DNA of 64,000 bases from Euptelea pleiosperma (taxonomy: Eukaryota; Streptophyta; Magnoliopsida; Ranunculales; Eupteleaceae): the NCBI GenBank assembly GCA_035048495.1, contig CM068547.1, positions 25,241,913-25,305,912 on the forward strand. The letters run 5' to 3'. The notes below the pieces were generated by a model. That model made no database searches, was not told where the DNA came from, and was given only the letters and a program-made list of their open reading frames with translations. Shown piece after piece: positions 46,739 to 58,165 of the stretch (position 1 is its first letter; each line of letters starts with the position of its first letter). Both the position numbers and the translations under genes were made by a program.

Positions 46739-48197
46739 TTAGTGGGGACTAGAGGCGATGAGGGTGGACTGGCAGAGGTGTAGGGTAAGATGGACTAGGT
46801 GGGAGGTCGTGATTAGGGGAAGAGTGATCAAGGATAGGTTGGGGAATGACTGTCGAGGAGTTAGTAGAAGGAGATGGATGATGAAAGGGAAAGATGTGCT
46901 CATGAAAGGTGACATCCCGGCTGGTGAAGATGACTTGGGATTCAAGATCAGTGGGTTTGTAACCACATTGGCCATGTGGATAGCTAAGAAAGATACAACG
47001 ACGGCACGATCGCATCGAATTTGGCTTTGTGATGGATGTTGTGGGCATAGCATAGACAACCAAAGACACGTGTTGATGGATGATGCCTTTATCGTGAAAA
47101 AATGAGTCAATATCGTGGTTGAAGAATTCAGAACCATTATCAGATCTGACAAGCCGAATGGTGCAATTAAATTGAGTTTATACCATGTGGAAGAAGGATT
47201 TAAGAAATATGAAGACCCGACTTTATAGCGCATGTGGTAAGTCCATGTAGAGCGGCTAAAGTCATCCACAATGGTGAGTGTAAGGAAGTAGTGTGGAAAC
47301 ACAACCGTGTTGATGGATGATGCCTTTGTCGTGAAAAAATGAGTCAATATCGCGGTTGAAGAATTTAGAACCATTATCAGATCTGACAAGCTGAATGGTG
47401 CAATTAAATTGAGTGTATACTATATGGAAAAAGGATTTAGGAAATATGAAGACCCGACTTTATAGTGCATGAGGTAAGTCTATGTAGAGTGGGCTAACAC
47501 CATCCACAATGGTAAGGAAGTAGTGTGCACCATTCAAAGAAGGGATAGAATATGGTCCCCAAACATCAACATGAATTAATTCAAATATTTTATTCGTGGA
47601 AATAGAACTATGACTAAAAGGTAGTCGTGATTGCTTTGCCAAAGGGCATACATGACAATGACAAGTAGAGGAAAATGACACATCAGAAGTAGACTTAGCT
47701 AATTGTTGGATTCGAGAAGTGAAGGGGTAACCCAATCGCCAATGCCAAAGATCGAACTGAGTAGCAGAAAAGGCAACATGGGTGGTAGGTTGGAGAAGAT
47801 ATAGACCGCCGTGTTGTTTACCCACTCCAATCGTCTTCTTCAAGCATAGGTCCTGCAGAATACAATGATCTGGATAAAAGAGAACAACACAATTTAAGTT
47901 TTTGGTAAGAGAACTAACAGATAGTAGATTATTAGTAAATTGTGGAACACATAAAACACTAGTTAATTGTAATTGTGGTGATAAAGAGACATCACCAGTA
48001 GCAGTGATGGGTACAAGATCACCATTGGGAAGTCGCACTAGGTTTAGAGAAGAAGAGTGCACCGTAATAAAGCATGAACTAGATGAGGTCATGTGTTGGG
48101 TGGCTCCTATGTCTATAATCCAGGGAGCGGTGAAATGATGGGAAGACATGTGAGAGAGCGTACCTGCCAGGTTTACATGTGGAGTAGAGTTACCCAA
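46739..48197 (-). pseudogene. Copia protease-integrase, broken
   Basis: From 48197: protease motif WIIDIGATQHMT, in which the usual Ser after the catalytic Asp is Ile. Then comes the integrase zinc-binding region with HWRLGYP (usual second His replaced) and CHCHVCPLAKQSRLPF, and the core start IHVDVWGP. The core is then disrupted by a tandem duplication (47071-47539) and frameshifts; repeated SDLIMVLNSST segments mark the two units. Not functional. Confidence 0.88.
47071..47539. repeat. tandem duplication of about 239 bp within Copia integrase
   Basis: GTGTTGATGGATGATGCCTT at 47071 recurs at 47310, followed in both by GTCAATATCG-GGTTGAAGAAT and GAACCATTATCAGATCTGAC. The two units differ at scattered positions. 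Confidence 0.9.
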
Positions 48198-48250
48198 TGA
48201 GAGAAGACCAAGGAGGTAGTTGTACTGCTAAGTAGTAAATGAAGGAATGC

Positions 48251-49296
48251 TTAGAGGATCTGCTTGGACATTGTTGGCAGCATAAGGAATAGGAGGCCGA
48301 ATACCCCGATTTTAGGTATTGCGAGAGGATGCTTCCTGATCAAAGTTATTGCAAGGTGGATAACCATGCTTACTATAATAGACATCTTCAGTGTGACCAA
48401 GCTTGTTGCAGAAGGTGCAATGAGTGCGATCTCTACGACGTCGTGACCAATTTCCTCGACCAGAGGGTAGTTGTTGATGATGAGCAACAACTGCAGCTGG
48501 GGGATTAATGTTGATGACCTCATTAACTGTAGGATGAGAGTTGTCGATGTGAGGTGTATAGCGGGTGTGGATCAACCGTTGATTTTCTTCTTGCAAGATG
48601 AGACCATATACTCGATTGACTACGGGCAAAGGATCCATCAGAAGGATCTAACTTCGGATGGCGGAGAACCATTGATTTTCTTTTTGGTATGACCTCATTG
48701 CATCACTCTTTCTTCATGCCGGAGAGAAGAAAGAGTAAGTGGAGTTCCGCAAGTAGATGAAGGAACATCAAGGTAAGAAGATAATTCATCTCATAAAGCC
48801 TTTAATTTGGTGAAATAGGTGGTGATCGAAGATTGCTCTTGGTGATGGTTGATGATGGCGCCACGAATACTATAAACCTGAGCTTTGTTCCCTCGGGAGA
48901 AACTTTCATGGAGATCGGTCCAAACAACTGTTGCAATTTTCAAGTAGATAATTTTATCACGAAGATTCTTGGCAATGGCATTAAGTAACCATGAGAGGAT
49001 CATCGTATTGCATCGCGACCATGTCCTGTAAGTGGAAGAGGACGTAGCAGGTGCAGGGATGGAACCGTCTACGAATCGAGTTTATTTTTTGCTTCAAGAG
49101 CCATCTTCATGGCCCTGTACCATGATTTGTAGTTGTCACCATCAAGAAGGGCAGTGACTAGAATCGAACCAGGATTTTCTGACAAGTGGAGATAAAACGG
49201 GTTGTCGTATAGATTGTCATTCTTGGTAGGAATGGCTAGGTGATTGTCGTTCTTTGTGGGAGCAACCAGGGAATCGTTTGGTTTGTTGGTGGCCAT
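48251..49296 (-). pseudogene. Copia gag, broken
   Basis: Starts MATNKPNDSLVAPTKNDN, then LLDGDNYKSWYRAMKMALEA, the standard N-terminal gag motif of plant Copia elements. A stop occurs after about 75 residues. The continuation in 49003-48791 has DKIIYLKIATVVWTDL and SITTYFTKLKAL. The zinc knuckle near 48420 reads CTFCNKLGHTEDVYY: the last Cys is Tyr. Several frames are needed, so it is inactive. Confidence 0.88.
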
Positions 49297-49591
49297 GAAG
49301 ACGTATGGCTAGGATGAAATGATGCTATAATAATAGATTTGTATGGTGAGGATACGAATCACATAAACGAGTGCGAGCAGCAGATGGTGTGTGCCGTGGG
49401 AAGCAACGGAAGTAGCATAGGTGTTGATTGGCAGTGGTAAGGATATGCAGCGTGCACAACAACAATAGTGGGACTGCAGCAGGTGGTGTTGGTAGTTCAC
49501 GACGGCATATGGCAACGTGTAGATGGTGCAGCAGTGGTAGCATGCATACGGTGAGCAAGAGGGCCTTTAGGATGGTAGCTCTGATATGCCA

Positions 49592-49784
49592 TGTGAAAGA
49601 AGAAAAGACAAAAGAGGAATAAGACGGTGAAAAGAGAAGAGTTCTCTCTTTCTGTATATTACTTTATTGATTGCAACAATAACTTTAAATAGAGTTTACA
49701 TAAGATATGAATAAGGTAAGTAGTTACAATTGGATAAGATCAATTGGATAGAGATCCCTTGATTGAAGGGATAGATCGCTAATA
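49592..49784 (-). repeat. 5' LTR of Copia element
   Basis: 193 bp, aligned with 44833-45050 apart from two short indels and a handful of substitutions. Confidence 0.9.
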
Positions 49785-50699
49785 GAAATGAGACTTCTCT
49801 GGATACCTACAACTCTGTGAGATCTAACAGTTTAAAAGACCCAACAGCACTAATAGGGATTGACCGTCTGGATCTCCTCTCCGAAGTATTTGCAATCCTT
49901 GCTAACCTACAATGCAATGTCATTGAATCAAAGGTGTGGACAAAGAATGGAAGGTCGCATATCAGATTTTCATTTTTTGGTTTGTGTTAGTGTAATTGTG
50001 TGTTTTTTAGATTTGGGTTGTTGGGTTTTGGCAAGTTGAGAGTATTCTAAGTCAACAGAAGTCCATCATAAGTAGACATGAAAGACAACTAAAGTTAAGT
50101 AATTAAGTGTTCACGCATCGAACTATTAAAATGATCAGTAGATCTGAATTATCATCCATGTCCGCATCTAAAAGATGGTCTACCATTGAAGGGTCTGGAA
50201 TTTGAACTGAGCGCGCAGTTACACAGTCTGTTCAAGGTTGACCCGGTCTATGCCACAAAGCTGAATGTGCTCACGATCTATAAGTTGTTCACTTCTGAGA
50301 TGAAGTGAAGAGAGGAGTAATGGAATTTTGAAAGCAGGAGAAGACCACAAAAGAGTTAGACAGTAGAGCAAACATGGCGGAGTTGAGTTATGGACTCATG
50401 CTTCTATCATTTGTTTGTTTAGTTATGCTTTTAGTTTGTAGAAGTTCTCTTTGCTTCGTCTTTATTATGTGTTTGGTTCTGCACTTGAGTAGCATGTATG
50501 AACTATTACCTTAGCTTTGTTATGTGTTTCTTATAGGTCCTTGAATCCCTCATCTTCGTGACAGTGTCATGAGTAAAATTACGATGTACTTTGTTTTGTT
50601 ATTTAATAGAGATTTTATACTATACTTTCTTCTGTTCTCTGACTTGCACAATAGGTTTAAATAAGTATTGTATGAGTAAAACTTTGATGACAACGTGCA
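49785..50699. other. intergenic, no gene recognised
   Basis: Unremarkable AT-rich sequence between the Copia element and a MITE. Confidence 0.5.
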
Positions 50700-50915
50700 A
50701 TATGTGCCATGTGGCAGGCTCTTAGAGGACTCTGACCGTATGGATGTTTGGCCAATCCCTATGTGGACCTATAAACCAAAAATCAGCCTAATTAGTCATT
50801 TCTAGGTGTTGGATTGGAGTTCTTCTCATGAGTTGATTTTAACCGTGGGAATTTGAGCATTATTGACCATTATTTGAGGTACAAAGATCCAAAGGTTTGC
50901 AATCAATTGATCAGG
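50700..50915. mobile_element. foldback MITE family F, right arm truncated
   Basis: GTGCCATGTGGCAGGCTCTT, CTGACCGTATGGATGTTTGG, centre TTGAGCATTATTGACC. The right arm stops after GATCAGGTTG. Confidence 0.8.
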
Positions 50916-52268
50916 TTGTCATCAAACTTAGTATAAGGACTGTATTTTTCGACAAACAGAAACACAAATGCCAATGAAACTTGCTTTACTTTTTGGAACA
51001 ACCAACCACGCACATACCCAACCCAAGTTATCTTAAATCTTGGAGACATGTACATATTCAAATTAAAAAAATAGGACTTTTTAGTTCAACCTTGGAAGGG
51101 CTCCACATCATATATGGTGGGGATTCATCCCTTTTGGACATGAACGTCTTAATCTGGATCGACCATTAGATGGATACATCTTCATTTTTCAAATATAAGA
51201 GGATAAATTGATTAAATAAATCTAACCATTCAATTAATATTGTCCAAATATAAGTATTTGATTTTATGGTTTAGATATATATATATTTTGGATCTTGGTC
51301 CATCCATTGGATTCTCCAGATCAATAAGTTCTTATACCAATTGACATGTAAAGGAGTGAACGAGCCCTATGAAATTGTAATACATTATAGTTGCAGTGTA
51401 AATGAATATAGAAAATGAACATGTGGCGCATTTCTATGAGTGCTAGAACATTGAAATATGATTCACTTTGCTGCCACCAAATAGTTAAAAAAAATTTAAA
51501 TGATTATGAGTACATGTGGCACATTCGTACTACTAAAATAATTCCATAAGTTATTTGTGTATTTTCTCATTTCTTTAGAATTCTATTAAAAAGGGTCTGT
51601 ACCAGGGGATTTGCCTTTTTTTTAATTCTTGTGCAATTTCTCAGGTGTGGATTCACAGAATCCAACAACTACCGTTGGATTCTTGAAATCCACGATCAAG
51701 AGCATAAGTGCAAAAGGCGAGTCCCCTGATACCCACCCTATTAAAAATAACTGCTTAAGTTGTGTTAGATATTTTTTATGTTCTCACCATAGATCATCAA
51801 TCCAAGTTATCCTAAACATTTTGTTCACTCTTTCATTTGGTTAGAGCAATATTAAAAATAACTATTTCAATTATGTTAGAATGTTCTTTTATATTCACAC
51901 TATAGATCATCAATTCAAGTTATCCTAATAATTTTGTTCACTCTTTTACGTAAATAGTTAAAATTACAAAAAATTCTAAAACAATACATAATTAAAATAA
52001 TTTTAAAAAATAAAAAAAAATTGTGACGCCCTTTGGACTGACGCTGGCACAATTTCAAAGAGTGTCTGTCAAAAATTATTATTTTTAATCAATTACTTTG
52101 TTGGTAAAGTCTATGAGATAAGATTAACTTATAATAATTATTTTTTCTCAACAATACAAATATGATTATACGATGTTTATTGCAAATGTTTTATACCAAT
52201 GAATTGATATCAACAATTTGATTGTGCTAGTTCAAAACAATTATGCATCATTCTATATAATTTTTTTT
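50916..52268. other. intergenic, no gene recognised
   Basis: AT-rich. A short duplication lies near 51775 and 51890 (ATAGATCATCAATCCAAGTT type). Part may belong to the Helitron whose 3' end follows. Confidence 0.45.
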
Positions 52269-52399
52269 TTTTATAATTATACATTAAGATAATCATTAAT
52301 TAAACTTAACTTTGGCATTGTCATTGTTTTACAATAATATTACAATATTTCATTATTTTATTTCTGCGCCTGTGCTTTAGCGCGGGTTGTAATAACTAG
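52269..52399 (+). mobile_element. Helitron 3' end (5' end not found)
   Basis: Imperfect hairpin CCTGTGCTTTAGCGCGGG near 52368-52385, then TTGTAATAACTAGT with CTAG at 52396-52399. The preceding TACATTAAGATAATCATTAA-type sequence resembles 14605-14670. Confidence 0.65.
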
Positions 52400-52424
52400 T
52401 CAATAATGATGAGGGACAATAGTA

Positions 52425-52726
52425 TAATCCATGTGGCATAGGTTTAGGGACTACTGACAACATAGATATTTATCCCATCCCTAGGTAGACCTATATAAGC
52501 CTGTTTAGTGATTTCGAACCTTTGGATCTGAATACCCATATAATGCTCAAAATCTACGGTTAAAACTCAACCCGTGAAAACGACTCTAATCATATCCTCA
52601 AAAAACATTAATAGGCTGATGTTTTGCATGTGGGTCTATCTAGGGATGGGCCAAATATCGATATGGTGAGTGATCTCTATGAGCGTGCTACATGTAAGGT
52701 GAGCGATGCACGTGGCATTCCCCTAA
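52425..52726 (+). mobile_element. short Helitron, 5' truncated, with family F foldback
   Basis: Foldback arms CCATGTGGCATAGGTTTAGG and inverse, then GATGCACGTGGCATTCCC and terminal CTAA (52723-52726) followed by T. It abuts the next unit directly. Confidence 0.65.
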
Positions 52727-52728
52727 TA

Positions 52729-53195
52729 CCTATTATAAAGCAACAACCCGAAGTTGCTACCCATGTGACACAATTAAAGGCCTCTCTACTCTCAAAGGTT
52801 AAACCTTCCCTCATTAAATGTCCCTTCACAGTTCAAGTTGTCTGGCACGGCCAAGTCAGTATAAGCCACATGGCACACTCTTAGAGACCACTGACATTAT
52901 GGATGTTTGTCCCATTCCTAGGTGGACCTATATACCAAGTATCAGTCTGGTTAGTGATTTCAATCCTTTGGATCTGAGTACCCCAAATAATGCTTGAAAT
53001 CTATGGTTAAAAATCAACCCATGAAAATGACTCCAATCAAATCCTTAAAAACCACAAATCAAGCTGATTTTTTTGCATATAGGCCCACCTAGAGATGGAC
53101 CAAACATTGATACGGTCAGTGATCTCTACGAGTGTGCCACGTGTAAGGTGCTTCACGTGTAAGGTGCAAGTGCGATGCACGTGGCGTTCTCCTAG
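52729..53195 (+). mobile_element. short Helitron carrying family F foldback
   Basis: Begins CCTATTATAAAGCAACAACC (the first base of the expected TC is changed). Has GAAGTTGCTACCCATGTGAC, AATTAAAGGCC, then a complete foldback from about 52860. Ends GTGCGATGCACGTGGCGTTC then CTAG at 53192-53195. Same composite as 19233-19762. Confidence 0.7.
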
Positions 53196-53196
53196 T

Positions 53197-53247
53197 TCTA
53201 TTATAAAGCAACAACTGGGGGTTGCCACCCATGCGACCCAGTTAAAG
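53197..53247 (+). mobile_element. short Helitron 5' stub, third tandem unit
   Basis: TCTATTATAAAGCAACAACT then GGTTGCCACCCATGCGACCC, cut off after CAGTTAAAG at about 53247 where GTCACGCCCC begins. Confidence 0.65.
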
Positions 53248-56200
53248 TGTCACGCCCCAAATTCGGGCACCCGAACCCGATCCAAAAGTCTTGTGGATTG
53301 GCCCGTTTACCAAGATCAAGGGTGTAATAAAAATAAAATAATCTTTATTTATTTATGTATTTATTTTAATATCCATAACTCCTTATAACTCAAAACATTC
53401 AAACAAAAAGAAATAACTACATTGGATGCCCTTTTAACCCAATAACATGATAAGTCTTAAGCATTTTAATTCAACCAAAAATCATAAGGTCTAGGTTCTA
53501 TCTCATATGACGTCTTCTTAAAGGAAGTCATGAAGAGTCTAACCATCCAGTTAATTCTATTAAAACAAACATCACAATGGTCACGCAGTTAAAATAAGGA
53601 ATGTTATCATTAGTCAAAGCAATTAGTAACAAGGTCAATGCTTCCACCATGAGTCTGCCCAAAGGTCAACTATAGTCAAAAATTAAAAATATGTCTAGAC
53701 TTTATCATTCAATCTTATAAGATATTAGATCATAACCATTGGTATACTCACAATCATTCAAGGGCCCACAAACAATTCATAGTGACAAATCATGCTTATA
53801 AGTCTAAAATTTTCCTTTTTATGATAGAGTTGAATGTATTTAAATTGAACGTTGATGGATTTTATTAATTTTTATTTAAGTCTAAATAAGGCAAGTGAAT
53901 AGTCCATCGTGATCTACTCAAAATGTATGATTTTCCTATCCAATAATATTCATAGGGTGTACAATATTTTAGTGTAATTAGAGGAATCCTTATGTGACTT
54001 TTCGATGTATCCAAGCGCTGTCGATTGCGTATAGTAGTCAATAAAACTGACTTTCCTGTTAACTCAGATTGAATCTTAAGACCTACTACATATTTTCAGA
54101 AAGCTAATTAAAAATCCTACATTTTTCATATTTTACAAAATCCAAGATTTTGAAGTCTAATAGGGTCAAAATGGGTCACAATGTGACTGTTACATCTTGT
54201 ATGCATAGTACAAGTTCGATTTTTCCAATATTGACAGTCTACTCGTACCAATAGAAACGTTCAACAATTATGAATAAAATCTATAAAATATTACCATCAG
54301 TTATGAGTTGAATGGATTTGGAATGATGTTATATTATCATAAGAGAACGTTATGCTCGTTTTCGTCTAGGATGACAGAAAAAATTAGAGTTTTCAATAAA
54401 GGATAAAACGTCTCCAATTGAAATTTAAAATTTACAATCATCAAATCCCAACCATAAAACCTTAATCAAACCAAATTAAGTGTCCAATACAATGGTAAGA
54501 GTTATAATCAAAGGTAATAAAAGTCTAAGAATCCTCCGGGTGATCTCCGCCCTCGATCGATCCGTCAATCGCGAGGTCCTATCCATCATATGGTTCCAAT
54601 TCATCTGAAAGTTGTCGGTAGTAAACCGTGAGCTAAAAAGCCCAATAAAGTCCACGTGTACACAATATGATTATGATGATAACACATGTATTTAGAGTTG
54701 TAATAAATTAACCAAGATCGATATTCAATTGTATAACCAATTTCATGATGATGATGAATGTAATGCAACTATCAAAACCTAACCCCTTCTCTTTTAATAT
54801 TTTTTTTATGGGACCAACCCGATCTATATATATAGATATCCCCGGATAATGTGGGACCAACCCAAACTCCAATTTCCTTCCCTATTGCATGAAAGTCACG
54901 TTATATCACATGATCATTCATGTAAGTGTAAAATAGCTCAAGATCAATCATAAAATATATCAATTCAGGTATGATCATCCAAATCAATCATGATTCTTTA
55001 AGATATACTATTAGATATGAGAAGTCATGCAAGATCGACCATTAGATAACCATGATCAATCATTTCACATAAAGATCAATCATAAATTATAATAAATCAT
55101 AATATTCTAACCATCCGATCATCATGATTAACAAAATCATAAAGACCAACCATATGATATAGGTACATAAAGATCATGGTATTTACAACATTAAAATACT
55201 AGATTTCATGAAAAAATCAAAATCAAAGTGTACTTACATGAATGGTGATGATCAAACAAATTAAGATCAAGACAGAAGTTGAGATGAAGAGCTTTGCCTC
55301 TTGAAAGAAAATTTTCACCCTTGAGAGAAATCTAATGCCCAAAATGTGAAGCCATTTTCTCTCCTACCTTGACTTTATAAAATAAGTTTTAGAACTTCTA
55401 TATTTTGTTGGAGAAAACTCACAAATTTCAAATTTAGTTTAGTTGCTAGAGAACTTTTCAAATTCCAAAAATCTCTATACTTTTATTCTTTCTTCATAAA
55501 CAAGAGTTTCCTTTGTAAACAAGTCTCTAGAGACTTTTTCAGAGACATTTAAAGGCTCCCCCTAAAGTAGGAATGTGTAACCACTCTCAGTACTTTCTAA
55601 TTTAGTTTGAAAAAATCTCATTAAAAGTTTAAAAAAATGCTTAATTGAAGGTTTACAAAACTTGCTAAAACTAGTTTCCAACACTTCCTAATTTCATAAA
55701 GGATTTTAAATGAGAATATATCTAGGAGATATTGTGTAGAGTCAAACTGGATTGACAACAAAAGCTTTTCTAAAAATAGTTTCAAGCTTTTCAATCAATT
55801 ATCTTTAATTATAAAGAAATTTTATTTTGAAAAAAAAAACATTCAACAATTAAAGAGGATTCTAAAGATCCTTTTAGAAGTCAAAAATGTGTAGCCTAGT
55901 GTGGGTCCCATAAGTGGACACGTTCCACATTCAAATAAGATATTTTTAAAATAAAAAAACTCTTTAAGAATATCTTTTGAAAATCTCTTTTAAATTCTCT
56001 TCATAATTTTCTTTCTTTAATTAGTCTTTGAAAAATATCCAATGGTTGGTGGGTTGCAATACATCAAAATTGTGTGGCCCATAGTGCCTACGTGACATTA
56101 AAATAATATTTATAATAAAATAGTACACTTAAAATAATCGAATTACAATTACGGCCATTATTTACAATATGTGAATTATATATCAATATTAATGTCTATA

Positions 56201-56273
56201 CTAGGTGTACATACTCTCAATACAAATACTCCCTAATGTGTATACTACCTAGATCCATACTAAGTAAATAATC
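53248..56273. other. 3-kb stretch without recognised genes
   Basis: Starts GTCACGCCCCAAATTCGGGC, a beginning often seen in plant repeats. A GC-richer island at about 54535-54660 (CTCCGCCCTCGATCGATCCG) stands in otherwise AT-rich sequence; 54900-55170 is full of GATCAATCAT/ATGATC words. No frame longer than about 60 codons. Possibly one unidentified large non-coding element. Confidence 0.4.
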
Positions 56274-56614
56274 AGTGTTTTAAAACTCGCCGAGTCAACA
56301 CGAAACTCGATCGAGTTGACTCGACTCGGTTGAGTTTCGAGTTGACTCGAAAAAAACTCAAATCGAATAAACAACTGTTTTGGTGCGTTGTTTTTTAATC
56401 GACGCACCAAATAAGTTTTTTGAACACCTTGTCAACACAAAATCAACCAAATCTTATAAATCCTATTATAAAAATATGATATCTATATATTAATATATCT
56501 ATATAATATTAATATATCACTCAAGTCGAGTTACTTCGGGTCGAGTTCGAGTTTCGAGTTAACTCAACTCGGTAGACTTTCGAGTCGAGTCGAGTTTTTG
56601 AGTTTTCAAACACT
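56274..56614. mobile_element. TCGAGT-rich MITE, copy C (opposite orientation)
   Basis: Begins AGTGTTTTAAAACTCGCC and ends GAGTTTTCAAACACT: the inverse arrangement of copies A and B. Many CGAGT/ACTCG words inside. Confidence 0.75.
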
Positions 56615-56976
56615 ATAAATAATATAAAGTAAATTAATTATGTGAAATTAGGGTTATGAGTCGAGTCGAGTTTATCCAGATTTTTCTTATACACAAGTAA
56701 GGTCACCAACAAGTAAAATGATTGTCCAAAATTTCCATTGTAGGTCCTAGAAATTTTGAAGGGTGTTTAATTACATTCAAAATTAGTAAATTAAAGTTAT
56801 TGTGGGGTCCAATTATGTTTAGTCGTCTGATCAAATGTTAGTGTCCAAAATAACCCTATGTGAAATGATAAATGATTCTGACTAAGTTCTTGGAGTTTTA
56901 TCATGTTGTTCAACATGGGAGTTCTAATCTTTATTTTTTTTTAAATGCTGAAATTATCCTCCTATAATTAAAATTA

Positions 56977-57764
56977 GGGAGTTTTTGACATACCCCCCCC
57001 CCCCCCCCCCCACAGTTTGAAAAAGCTGACATACCCCCCTATGACTCAGTCCACTGTCATTTGACCAGTGTTGACCCGAGTTGACTACCTAAATTTTTAT
57101 TAAAGGACAAAAGTGCCCTTGTCTTCAACTTTAGAACAAGGGTTTGGGTTTAGGCCAAAACCTAAACCCCAAATCAAACATGAAAGAGGGAGATTAAAAA
57201 TAAAAATTAAAACCCATGTCGGTAAACTTGAGATTTTTTGATGAATTAAACAAATATCGAGAAGAAAAAAACCTAAAAAAAAAAAAAAAAAAACTCATGA
57301 AGGAATATTTTAAAATTGAGATAACCCATCTTTCTCGCATCTCAAAAGCTTAAAATACAAATTATTTTGTCTTATTTTTCATTTATGTTAATGAAAATTT
57401 TATACTATTTCTTTTATTTTTTTCACCTTGGGTTTTAAATTATTGCTGAGTGGTGGCCGGTTGGTCATGAGACTCCGGTTGGTTGGTCGCCAGCGATGGG
57501 CTGTCAACCTATTGGAATCTCTTGGCTGGCCGTCCACCACAGCCGTTTGATTCGGGGTTTGGGTTTTTGCCCAAACCCTTGTTCCAAAGTTGAAGACAAG
57601 GGCATTTTTGCCATTTAATAAAAAAATTGGTAGTCAACTCGGATCAACACTGGTCAAATGACAGTGGACCGAGTCATAGGGAGGTATGTCAGCTTTTTCA
57701 AACTGTAGGGGGGGGGTATGTCAAATTTTAAAGATAACATAGGGGGGTATGTCAAAAATTCCCT
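56977..57764. mobile_element. long-TIR poly-C element, copy P3
   Basis: GGGAGTTTTTGACATACCCC at the left, with a C run of about 20 (56993-57011); inverse at the right ending GTCAAAAATTCCC. Flanked by TTA on both sides, as for PIF/Harbinger elements. Arms include CAGTCCACTGTCATTTGACC and its inverse. Confidence 0.85.
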
Positions 57765-57789
57765 TAAAATTACCCTAATACCCTTGAAC

Positions 57790-58165
57790 AAAAGTCCAGT
57801 ATCTATTCTAAAGAGGTTGGAGTACACCCCTTCACAAGTCAGGTTGTAGCACGGCCACATCCCTAACAATAGTATAAGCCACATGGCACATTCTTAGAGG
57901 CCATTGACCGTATTGATGTTTGTCCCATCCCTAAGTGGACCTATATACCAAATATCAACATGATTAGTGATTTCAAACCTTTGGATCTGAGTACCCCAAA
58001 TAATGCTTGAAATCTATTGTTAAAAATCAACCCATGAAAACGACTCTAATAGGTCGGATGGGCCAAACATCGATACGGTCAGTGATCACTACGGGTGTGC
58101 CACGTGTAAGGTGCTACTACATGTAAGGTGCAGGAACATCGCACGTGGCGTTCCCCAGGTAAGCA
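57790..58165 (+). mobile_element. degenerate short Helitron with family F foldback
   Basis: Foldback from CCACATGGCACATTCTTAGA (57880) to GTGTGCCACGTG; ends GCACGTGGCGTTCCCCAGGT, where the expected CTAG is mutated. The right arm is shortened by a deletion near 58050. Confidence 0.6.

Larger units (their letters stand above)
44833..49784 (-). mobile_element. Copia (Ty1) LTR retrotransposon, decayed
   Basis: Direct LTRs at 49592-49784 (5') and 44833-45050 (3'). On the minus strand the polypurine tract TTGAGGGGGAG precedes the 3' LTR, and TGGCATATCAGAGC follows the 5' LTR as a slightly altered Met-tRNA primer site. Gene order gag, protease, integrase, RT, RNase H is that of Copia. Flanks GAATT and GAAAT are a possible 5-bp target duplication with one change. 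LTRs start TATTAG rather than TGTTAG on the coding strand. Multiple stops, frameshifts and an internal tandem duplication show that it is dead. Confidence 0.93.

Noticed and set aside
44833..49784. Possibly active Copia element
   Set aside because: Stops, at least two frameshifts in RT-RNase H, lost catalytic-context and zinc residues, and an internal duplication.
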